64,000 nt of DNA from contig NZGH01000042.1 in the NCBI GenBank assembly GCA_002690875.1, positions 21,156 to 85,155 of the forward strand, written 5' to 3'. Numbering within the stretch: position 1 is the stretch's first letter; every line of letters begins with the position of its first letter. The position numbers and the translations under genes are program-made. The notes below the pieces were generated by a model that saw nothing but the letters and a program-made list of their open reading frames with translations, had not been told where the DNA came from and made no database searches. Of this stretch, positions 56,809-64,000 are shown piece by piece. The DNA is from Rickettsiales bacterium. Lineage in GTDB: Bacteria; Pseudomonadota; Alphaproteobacteria; TMED127.

Positions 56809-57554
56809 TTTGTGTATTCGTTTAAAATATAATTCAAAGCCTTAGAAGTAAAGAATTCATCAATTAATACTACTTCTTTATGAATTCCTTTAAAATAATT
56901 GGCATTACCGCCTGTCAAAATTATTTTAAAGACTTCTTTCTTTTCCTCTTCAATTTTCCTTATTAACCCCTGAATCATTGAGACGTATCCCCAAAAAAAA
57001 CCAGATTCTATTGCTTCCTTAGTACTAAATCCAATAACTTTTTTTGTTTTTTTAAACTTTACTAAAGGTAGCTTCGCAGTCTTATATCTTAAAACATCAA
57101 GAGATAAATCAATACCTGGTGTTATAACACCTCCATAATAAACACCTTTTCTATCAAGAACATCAAATGTAGTTGCGGTGCCAAAATCAATAACTATAAC
57201 ACAGTTTTCATAAATTTTTTTGGCATATATTATATTGGTAAATCTATCATCACCAATTTCATTTTTTTTTTTAATGTTGGTTTTAATGTTAATTTTCTTT
57301 AGTAAATCTTTTAGAGAAACAGAATTAATTGAGTTATCTTTTAAAAAAGCTTTAAGTATTTTTTCACTTGAGGGAACTACAGAAGAAATCAATAATTTAA
57401 CATTTGGATCATTAAAAAATTTACTTTTTAAGACTTTCAATGCTTCCAAATCAAATTTCTCTTTAGGAATTTTTATAAATTTAAGTAGTTTATTTTTTTT
57501 AAACATACAAAAAGAAATTATTGTATTGCCTATATCAACAGTAACATTCATCAT
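56805..57554 (-). CDS. coaX: Type III pantothenate kinase
   Basis: 249 residues. First step of CoA synthesis, K+-dependent and not inhibited by CoA. ASKHA-fold motifs: VTVDIGNTIISFCMF (phosphate 1), NEIGDDRFTNIIYAKKIY, IVIDFGTATTFDVLDRKGVYYGGVITPGIDLSLDVLRYKTAKLP and ILTGGNANYF. It overlaps birA and rnj by 4 bases each. A T11 run (57272-57282) keeps frame. Confidence 0.95.
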   Translation of the reverse strand: MMNVTVDIGNTIISFCMFKKNKLLKFIKIPKEKFDLEALKVLKSKFFNDPNVKLLISSVVPSSEKILKAFLKDNSINSVSLKDLLKKINIKTNIKKKNEIGDDRFTNIIYAKKIYENCVIVIDFGTATTFDVLDRKGVYYGGVITPGIDLSLDVLRYKTAKLPLVKFKKTKKVIGFSTKEAIESGFFWGYVSMIQGLIRKIEEEKKEVFKIILTGGNANYFKGIHKEVVLIDEFFTSKALNYILNEYTK

Positions 57555-58273
57555 AATATTTGACCAAAATTAATTATTAATTTTTCTTTTGAGGTAGTTA
57601 ACACTAATTCACCATTTTTTGTTATCGAACTAAATTTACCTTCCAAAATTTTTTCTTTAAACTTAATTTTTACAACTCTTTTAAAATCCTTAAAGTTTTT
57701 TAGAAAATCATTATCTATTTTCAGCATTGAAGAGTTTTTAAGTTCATAATAATTACTAGATAATATTTTTGAAATTTCTAAAAATAATTTTAATGGAGTG
57801 ATAGTTTTTGATAAATTTCCAAGAGAAATTGTTGGATAACAAAGATTTTTAGGGTTACTAACTAAATTAATTCCAACACCAAATAAAAAATAATTTACTT
57901 TTCCCTTTAATATACTAGTTTCTACAAGAATACCTCCTAATTTTTTCTCATTCAAATAAAGATCATTGGGCCATTTTATTTTTAAATCCAAATCTGGGTT
58001 AAATTTTTTAAGAACAATAAAGATTTTGTTTATAAACCATAAATTTATTTGACCTAACCTACTAACTGTCGTCTGAAAATTAAATAAAAAGGAGCAGGTT
58101 AAATCCCCTTTTTTACTTATCCATTTTTTTCCAGTACGTCCTCTGCCAATTTTTTGTTTTAAAGCTAACAAGGCAATATTTGTTGATTTTTTAAAATCAT
58201 AAATTTTTTTTGTAGTATCATTTGTATTTTTCAAAGACTTATAAAAAAAATGATCAAAATTAGAATTATACAT
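57551..58273 (-). CDS. birA: Biotin-protein ligase
   Basis: 240 residues, catalytic domain only, without the DNA-binding N-terminus of E. coli BirA, so it should not act as a repressor. Motifs: ALKQKIGRGRTGKKWISKKGDLTCSFLF (biotinyl-AMP loop), LKIKWPNDLYLNEKKLGGILVET (catalytic Lys), FGVGINLVSNP. It attaches biotin to carboxylase subunits such as BCCP or propionyl-CoA carboxylase. The nuoN-birA-coaX order is conserved in alphaproteobacteria. Confidence 0.94.
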   Translation of the reverse strand: MYNSNFDHFFYKSLKNTNDTTKKIYDFKKSTNIALLALKQKIGRGRTGKKWISKKGDLTCSFLFNFQTTVSRLGQINLWFINKIFIVLKKFNPDLDLKIKWPNDLYLNEKKLGGILVETSILKGKVNYFLFGVGINLVSNPKNLCYPTISLGNLSKTITPLKLFLEISKILSSNYYELKNSSMLKIDNDFLKNFKDFKRVVKIKFKEKILEGKFSSITKNGELVLTTSKEKLIINFGQIL

Positions 58274-59700
58274 TATTTTAATGCAAATAATGAAAGTGCT
58301 ATTGAAGTAGAAAGGTTTAGAAAAAATTGCGGATAAAGTATCACGGTTAAATTAAAAAAAGAAAAAAGAATCATTAATAATTTTGACTGATTATTAGTTA
58401 AAATATCCAATTCTTCAGTTGGTTCATCAAAAAAAATTGACTTAACCATTCTTATGTAATAAAAAGCCGCAACTACAGAAGTTAAGACGGCTATAGTAGC
58501 TAAAAAAAACAAATTACTATCAACAACAACATTAAGAATAAGTAACTTTCCCACAAACCCAGCTAATGGAGGTATACCTGCCATTGAAAAAAGAATTATT
58601 GCTAGGCAACCTGCCATTACTGGTTCTGTTTTATAAAGACCAGATAAATCTTTAATTGTAGTAACATTAATTTGGTCTCTTTGCATATTTAATATGAACA
58701 AAAATACACCAAGATTCATAGTTAAGTACAAAATTAAGTAAATAGAAATAGCGGTTATCCCGTCTTCAGTGCCAGGAACAAGACCCATTAACATAAAACC
58801 AATATGATTAATTGTACTATAAGCCATTAACCTTTTAATATCACTTTGCATAATAGCCCCCAGTGAACCAATTACCATCGAAGTGATAGAAAGAATTATA
58901 ACTAGCTTACCCCAATCTACTATTATCTCTCCAAACGGAAAAACAAGTAATCTTATCAAAACACCAAAAACAGCAACTTTTGGAGCCGTAGATATAAAGG
59001 TCGTTACAATCGTTGGTGCACCTTGATAAACATCCGGAGTCCACATGTGAAAAGGAGCTGCTGAAATTTTTAAGGAAATTGAAACTAAAATAAAAATCAA
59101 ACCAATTATTAGAATCATGGGAATATCAGGTTGGTCAATCATATATTTGCTAATTGATGAAAAATCTGTGGATCCAACAAGACCGTATATTAAACTTGAA
59201 CCAAATAAAAATATACAGGTTGACAGACTTCCTACTACAAAATACTTAACTCCTGCCTCCGAAGAGTTTAAATCTTCCTTAGAGAAAGAAACTAAAATAT
59301 AAAGAGCTAAACTTTGTAATTCTATAGAAACAAACAAAGATAATAAATTATTTGCGGACACCATAAACATCATACCTATAAGAGATATCAAAACAACTAA
59401 TGGAAATTCTGGTCTATTTAAGGATTTATCATTTTTGACAATCAAATAAAAAAATAAAACTAGCCCCGCAGAAATCAAAATTATTAATTTTAGGAAAGAA
59501 CCAAAGGAGTCAATAATAAAAAAACCTTCAAACACCTCTTCAAAAATAAAAATATCTTTTACAATTGAAAATTGTGTTACAAAAATAAGTAACAAACTTA
59601 AATACCCAATAAGTTTGTGCGAGTCAGTCTTTATAAATGGTGATATACATAAAAGTAACAAGAAGCCGATAGATAAAACAATTTCTGGTAAAATTATCAA
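58273..59700 (-). CDS. nuoN: NADH-quinone oxidoreductase subunit N
   Basis: 475-residue antiporter-like Complex I subunit with about 14 membrane helices. Conserved stretches: LFVSIELQSLALYILVSFSKEDLNSSEAGVKYF (with Glu and Lys of the proton path), LKISAAPFHMWTPDVYQGAPTIVTTFISTAPKVA, DIKRLMAYSTINHIGFML and SMAGIPPLAGFVGKL. TTG at 59700 is the likely start. It is the last gene of the nuo operon and overlaps birA by one base. Confidence 0.96.
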   Translation of the reverse strand: MIILPEIVLSIGFLLLLCISPFIKTDSHKLIGYLSLLLIFVTQFSIVKDIFIFEEVFEGFFIIDSFGSFLKLIILISAGLVLFFYLIVKNDKSLNRPEFPLVVLISLIGMMFMVSANNLLSLFVSIELQSLALYILVSFSKEDLNSSEAGVKYFVVGSLSTCIFLFGSSLIYGLVGSTDFSSISKYMIDQPDIPMILIIGLIFILVSISLKISAAPFHMWTPDVYQGAPTIVTTFISTAPKVAVFGVLIRLLVFPFGEIIVDWGKLVIILSITSMVIGSLGAIMQSDIKRLMAYSTINHIGFMLMGLVPGTEDGITAISIYLILYLTMNLGVFLFILNMQRDQINVTTIKDLSGLYKTEPVMAGCLAIILFSMAGIPPLAGFVGKLLILNVVVDSNLFFLATIAVLTSVVAAFYYIRMVKSIFFDEPTEELDILTNNQSKLLMILFSFFNLTVILYPQFFLNLSTSIALSLFALK

Positions 59701-59710
59701 AACGTTGCCT

Positions 59711-61193
59711 TTAAAAAATTGTTATTGGATACAATGATACTATTCTATCCAAAGATGAAGTAGTGTAACTTAAAATTAAATTGGGCTTAATACCTATTAT
59801 TAAAATCATGACTGAAAGAGCTATGAAAGTAACAGTCTCATTAAAATGCAATTGATTCATTTTTTTATCTATATTTGGGTTAATTGGTCCAAGAAAAACT
59901 TTTTTGTATAGAAGAAGCATATAAGTTGCAGCTAGTATAACTCCGAACGAGGATATAAAAGCCACTATTGTACTTCTGCTATAAACAGACATCAAAGTTA
60001 AAAATTCTCCTATAAACCCTGAGCTTCCTGGAAAACCGATAGCTCCAAGAGTAAAAATAAGAAAAAAAACTGACATTTTAGGAATCCTTTGACTTAAACC
60101 TCCAAAATAATTAATTTCTTTTGTTTGATATCTATTATAGATAGAACCAATACAAAAGAATAATGCTGCTGAGATTATACCATGAGATATCATCTGAATA
60201 ATTGCACCATGAAGACCCTGCATATTGGCCGAAAAAATACCTAATGTTACAAAACCCATATGTGCAACCGATGAATAAGCAATTAGCTTTTTCATATCTT
60301 CTTGAACAATAGCTATGAAAGAGGTGTATATTATTGCAACAACTGAAAGAAAATAAATAAAAGGTGTAAAAAAGATTGATGCGTCTGGTAAAAAAGAAAG
60401 ATTAAATCTTATAAAACCATATCCACCCAACTTAAGCAGAATTCCTGCCAAGATAACCGATCCCTCTGTTGGTGCCTCCACATGAGCATCTGGCAACCAT
60501 GTGTGAAAAGGCCACATGGGTATTTTCACTGCAAAGGATGCAAAAAAAGCCAACCACAACCAAACTTGTATATAAAACGGCAAAGTATAGTCAAGTAGTC
60601 TTGCTATACTTGTAGTTCCAAATTCTTGGTATAAAAAAATAATTGCAATTAACATCAACACCGAACCAAGCAGAGTATACAAAAAAAATTTATATGCTGA
60701 ATAGACTCTTCGATCTCCACCCCAAAACCCAATAATTAAATACATAGGAATCAAAATTGACTCAAAAAAAATATAGAACGAAAACAGATCTATAGCGCTG
60801 AATGTACCAATTAAAAAAGATTCCAGCATAATAAATGAAGCAAGATACATCCTCATATTTTTTTTTTTTTTGGGGATAAAAATAAATTACACACAATAGA
60901 ATTAAAAAAGTAGATAAAACAATAAATGGCATTGAGATACCGTCGACACCTAAAGTAAATTTAAGGCTGTCACTATTAAACCAATTAAATGAATTAACAA
61001 ACTGAAAATGAGGTATTTCCTTGTTAAAATTCAAAGGTAGATATAATGATAGTAAAAAATTACTCAATGATGTCCAAATAGCTGACTTCTTTGACTGTAT
61101 TGAAAACTCATCATTTTCAGACGATAAAAGAATAAATAAAAGCCCAATCAATGGTAGGCAAATGAGAATAGGTAATATGGGTAAGTTAATCAT
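59711..61193 (-). pseudogene. nuoM: NADH-quinone oxidoreductase subunit M with a +1 homopolymer frameshift
   Basis: The N-terminal part (ATG 61193) has LPILPILICLPLIGLLF and FTLGVDGISMPFIVLSTFLILL, then loses frame at the T14 run (60858-60871) and ends at 60762. The rest continues in the next frame from MRMYLASF. Deleting one base joins YPQKKK to NMRMYLASF, giving 493 residues, the normal size. In that rebuilt protein the Glu of FFESILIPMYL falls at about position 144, where E. coli NuoM has its essential Glu. PMWPFHTWLPDAHVEAPT and DMKKLIAYSSVAHMGFV are intact. As written, Complex I would lack a functional proton channel. Assembly error, slippage or real mutation cannot be told apart here. 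Confidence 0.92.
60858..60871 (-). repeat. T14 (A14 in the coding strand) at the nuoM frameshift
   Basis: Fourteen bases where thirteen would keep nuoM in frame. The coding strand reads CCCC-A14-TATGAGG. Confidence 0.9.
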
Positions 61194-63115
61194 TAAAAAA
61201 TGTAAGTGTATAAACTAATTAGTAGTGTAAGTCCTATTATAATCGATAATACATAGTGATATAAAAAACCAGATTGAAGTCTAGAAATTAAAAAACTAAA
61301 TGAGAGAATAATTCTACTAAAACCGTTTGGACCAAGATTATCAATTAATTCTTTATCAACAGACTTCCAAAAACCTTTTCCAAAATAAAAAGTTGGTTTA
61401 ACAAAAATTTTTTCATAAAGTTGATCAACATACCATTTATTTTTAAAAAAATTATAAATAAAACTGAGTCTTAATTTTAAAAAAGGGGATAAATTTTTAA
61501 ATGAAAAATAGAGAAAAAGAATTACAATTATGCCTATAAAAATCATCATTAGAGGAAGTTTTTTAAATAAAACAGGAACATTTTGACTTATAAAAGAAGC
61601 ATCTAATCCTTTGTTAACATACATTGTACTAGACCACATCTCTAAAAAACTTACTTCAGTAAAAATCAATTTCGTTAACATTCCAAAAAATATTGCAAAA
61701 ACTGATAAAATTATCAATGGTAAAACCATTATCATAGGAGACTCATGAATATGTGCTTTAACTTTTTCATCAGCTAAGCTTTCACGATGAAATACGTATA
61801 CAAGAAGTCTTAATGTATAAATAGATGTAAAAAGAACTCCAATTAAGCCTATTAAAAAGAAATGAAAAGAGTATTTATAGTCATTTAAATATAGAACTTC
61901 TAGAATAAGATCTTTAGAATAATAACCACTTAGAAACGGTAAACCAATTAAAGACAAAGATCCAATAAGCATTGTAATATATGTTAATGGAATTTTATTA
62001 TATAACCCCCCCATTTTTTTAATGTCCTGTTCATCAGACATAGAATGAATAACTGATCCTGCTCCTAAAAATAAAAGTGCTTTAAAAAAAGCATGAGATA
62101 ACAGATGGAAATAAGCAAGAGTGTATGCTGATGAGCCGATTGCCATAAACATATAACCAAGCTGACTACAAGTTGAATAGGCAATAATTCTTTTAATATC
62201 ATTCTGAAAAACTGCTACAGAGGATGCAAATATACAAGTAACAGAACCAACGATTAAAATAAAGTTTAATGAAAACTCAGAGGATTGTAATAATGGGGAC
62301 ATTACAATCAATAGAAAAACACCTGCAGTTACCATAGTTGCAGCATGAATTAATGCTGAAACTGGAGTGGGTCCCTCCATAGCATCAGGCAACCAAACGT
62401 GTAAACCAAATTGCGCAGATTTACCCATACAACCAACAAACAAAAGTATACTTATCAATGTTAAAGAATGTATATCAAACCCCAAAAAATTAAAATAAGA
62501 TTCATTTTGCGAATTAATTAAGATTTTTATTTCACTTATATTTAATGTTCCAAACACTACAAAAGTTGTAAATAAAGCTAGTAATAATCCAGCATCACCA
62601 ACCCTATTAACGATAAAAGCTTTTAAAGCTGCACTATTAGCTTTTTCTTTATAATTCCAGAACCCAATTAAAAGGTAAGATGTTAAACCAACCCCTTCCC
62701 AACCAAGGAAAAGTTGAAGAAGGTTTGAAGATGAAACTAAAAAAAGCATGAAAAAAGTAAAGAGGCTTAAATATGCCATAAATAATATTCTTTTTGGGTC
62801 TTTCTCCATGTAACCAACAGAATAAATATGAATTAAAGTAGATACCAAATTAACCATTAATACCATTGATGCTGTAAGAAGGTTTAACTGAAGAGACCAA
62901 TCTAAACTCAAATTACCAGAATCAATCCATCTACTTAAAATAATAGATGACTCACCGTTTATCTTTACAAATATTAGCGAACAAAAGGAAAGAATAGTCG
63001 CACTAACCATCATTATACATGAGAAAAAGTTTAAATGCTTTTTTGAAATGTTATCTTGAAGAAAAATACAAACTATAAAACTCAAAAGTGGCAGGAATAC
63101 GGAAATTAAAAACAA
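61193..63115 (-). CDS. nuoL: NADH-quinone oxidoreductase subunit L
   Basis: 640 residues, the largest antiporter-like Complex I subunit, with about 16 membrane helices. Motifs: LFTFFMLFLVSSSNLLQLFLGWEGVGLTSYLLIGFW with the conserved Glu, GKSAQFGLHVWLPDAMEGPTPVSALIHAATMVTAGVFL (Lys and His of the channel), DIKRIIAYSTCSQLGYMF and HAFFKALLFLGAGSVIHS. The C-terminal lateral helix region follows. The start is TTG at 63115, 2 bases after the nuoK stop. It overlaps nuoM by one base. Confidence 0.96.
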   Translation of the reverse strand: MFLISVFLPLLSFIVCIFLQDNISKKHLNFFSCIMMVSATILSFCSLIFVKINGESSIILSRWIDSGNLSLDWSLQLNLLTASMVLMVNLVSTLIHIYSVGYMEKDPKRILFMAYLSLFTFFMLFLVSSSNLLQLFLGWEGVGLTSYLLIGFWNYKEKANSAALKAFIVNRVGDAGLLLALFTTFVVFGTLNISEIKILINSQNESYFNFLGFDIHSLTLISILLFVGCMGKSAQFGLHVWLPDAMEGPTPVSALIHAATMVTAGVFLLIVMSPLLQSSEFSLNFILIVGSVTCIFASSVAVFQNDIKRIIAYSTCSQLGYMFMAIGSSAYTLAYFHLLSHAFFKALLFLGAGSVIHSMSDEQDIKKMGGLYNKIPLTYITMLIGSLSLIGLPFLSGYYSKDLILEVLYLNDYKYSFHFFLIGLIGVLFTSIYTLRLLVYVFHRESLADEKVKAHIHESPMIMVLPLIILSVFAIFFGMLTKLIFTEVSFLEMWSSTMYVNKGLDASFISQNVPVLFKKLPLMMIFIGIIVILFLYFSFKNLSPFLKLRLSFIYNFFKNKWYVDQLYEKIFVKPTFYFGKGFWKSVDKELIDNLGPNGFSRIILSFSFLISRLQSGFLYHYVLSIIIGLTLLISLYTYIF

Positions 63116-63117
63116 TT

Positions 63118-63420
63118 TTAACCCTTTAATTTACTGATAGTATCAATACTAATCGAAGATGTTTTTTTAAAAAATATAGTCAGTATAGCTAAGCCTATTG
63201 CTGCCTCAGCTGCAGCTACAACTAAAATAAACAACGAAAAGATTTGACCTGAGAGATCATCAAGTAAATAAGAAAATCCAACAAAATTTATATTTGCCGA
63301 AAGTAACATTAATTCAATAGACATTAAAATGGTAATAATATTTTTTCTATTAACAAAAATTCCAAGAAAACCAATAGCAAAAACAGAAGTGGATAAGATT
63401 AAAAAATGGATGTGTTGCAT
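63118..63420 (-). CDS. nuoK: NADH-quinone oxidoreductase subunit K
   Basis: 100 residues, three membrane helices, standard length. Motifs: FLGIFVNRKNIITILMSIELMLLSANINFV with the conserved Glu of the E-channel (near 36) and ILVVAAAEAAIGLAILTIFF with the second Glu (near 72). It lies 2 bases after nuoJ. Confidence 0.97.
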   Translation of the reverse strand: MQHIHFLILSTSVFAIGFLGIFVNRKNIITILMSIELMLLSANINFVGFSYLLDDLSGQIFSLFILVVAAAEAAIGLAILTIFFKKTSSISIDTISKLKG

Positions 63421-63422
63421 GA

Positions 63423-64000
63423 TTAATTTAGTTTAATAATTGTTTTTTTATCAACGTTTTTTTGACTTATTGGTGAAATACTTTTTGGATTTTTAAAGTC
63501 ACTATGAGCAAGAACAATTGCACCAATCATTGCAAGTAAGAGTAAAAAGCCTGAGATTTGAAAAATAATAAAATAATCTGTATACAAAAACAATCCTAAA
63601 GATTTCGTATTATCCATACCAAGGTTCATTATTTCATTAATTTTTAATAAACCACTTTCAGGAAAGATAATTTTATCTGAATTAAAAATCATGAAAAGCT
63701 CTATTAAAAAAATTGAAATCAATAGTAAACCGAATGGAAAATATCTCAAAAAGCCCTCTTTAATTATTGATTCCGATATATTTAACATCATGACAACAAA
63801 CAAAAACAAGACTGCAACAGCTCCAACATAGACTATAAGTAAGGTCATAGCTAAAAACTCAGCTTTAAAAATTAAAAAAATAATGGCGGCGTTAAAGAAG
63901 GTGAATATTAAAAATAATACTGAATGAACAGGGTTTGAAACAAAAATAACCAAAAAGCTTGATAAAATGACAATAAATGAGAAAAAATAAAAAAAGTATA
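63423..64000 (-). CDS. nuoJ: NADH-quinone oxidoreductase subunit J, N-terminus cut by the window edge
   Basis: The frame is open to the right edge, reading YFFYFFSFIVILSSFLV before SNPVHSVLFLIFTFFNAAIIFLI, so the real start lies outside. A TTG at 63953 falls inside the first membrane helix and is unlikely to be the start. The conserved AEFLAMTLLIVYVGAVAVLFLFVVMML segment (Tyr-Val-Gly-Ala helix with a pi-bulge in structures) identifies NuoJ. About five membrane helices; upstream nuo genes are expected beyond the edge. Confidence 0.95.
   Translation of the reverse strand, partial: YFFYFFSFIVILSSFLVIFVSNPVHSVLFLIFTFFNAAIIFLIFKAEFLAMTLLIVYVGAVAVLFLFVVMMLNISESIIKEGFLRYFPFGLLLISIFLIELFMIFNSDKIIFPESGLLKINEIMNLGMDNTKSLGLFLYTDYFIIFQISGFLLLLAMIGAIVLAHSDFKNPKSISPISQKNVDKKTIIKLN

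Noticed and set aside
1..64000. Mobile element, prophage, CRISPR array, tRNA or rRNA
   Set aside because: No transposase, integrase, long direct or inverted repeats, regularly spaced repeats or cloverleaf-sized gaps were seen.

Overview
This window is a dense, very AT-rich piece of chromosome from an alphaproteobacterium. The evidence is gene order plus several lineage-typical gene forms. The order hflX-dat-trkA-ntrX-ntrY-ntrC-ntrB-dusB / ispDF-pgpA-cinA / eno-kdsA-pyrG-secG-tpiA / ppiD-trpEGDC-moaC-moeA-lexA-gltX-gltA / lpxB-lpxI-lpxA-fabZ-lpxD-skp-bamA-rseP-dxr-cdsA-uppS-frr-pyrH-tsf-rpsB / dnaE-lolD-lolC-proS-DUF1467-mce-rnj-coaX-birA-nuoNMLKJ is the classic alphaproteobacterial arrangement. 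IspD and IspF are fused, LpxI replaces LpxH, RNase J is present, ProRS is the short form, and lexA carries a GAAC-N7-GAAC operator. The strong A/T bias, lack of mobile elements and almost zero intergenic space suggest a streamlined genome. Complete lipid A, tryptophan, isoprenoid and Complex I genes argue for a free-living, probably planktonic cell rather than a host-restricted one. I cannot place it to genus.

Layout. Bases 1-308 hold the end of a rhomboid protease, facing a CoA-transferase (312-1457, minus). clpB and a beta-hydroxyacid dehydrogenase follow on the plus strand (1506-4963). A minus-strand operon (4965-16046) carries hflX, a D-amino-acid aminotransferase, trkA, two nitrogen-type two-component systems (NtrYX, NtrBC), dusB and a YpjD/CcsA-like membrane protein. 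Divergent from it are ispDF-pgpA-cinA (16065-18130). A second minus block (18119-23294) has ftsB-like, eno, kdsA, pyrG, secG and tpiA. A plus block (23331-34102) has ppiD, trpEGDC, moaC, moeA, lexA, gltX and gltA. From 34103 to the right edge everything is on the minus strand: envelope biogenesis (lipid A, BAM, Skp, isoprenoid and phospholipid genes), translation (frr, pyrH, tsf, rpsB), dnaE, lipoprotein export (lolD/C), proS, rnj, coaX, birA, then nuoN-M-L-K-J running off the edge.

The most notable feature is gene integrity. Three important genes (gltA, cdsA, nuoM) are broken by a single-base length change inside an A/T homopolymer of 11-14 bases. A fourth (ppiD) has one in-frame TAA. All four rebuild to normal family length once the single lesion is undone, and many intact genes carry equally long homopolymers. 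Either these are assembly errors, or the organism tolerates such tracts, for example by transcriptional slippage. Other points are an NtrX whose ATPase motifs are ruined, absence of hfq and comEC from their usual slots, convergent gene pairs with no room for terminators, and a 9-bp hairpin leader in front of rpsB.

No tRNA, rRNA, CRISPR array, insertion sequence or prophage was seen. No gene-free stretch exceeds about 105 bases; the longest is the dnaE-rpsB gap. I found no convincing undescribed multi-gene system; this is largely a conserved housekeeping region.
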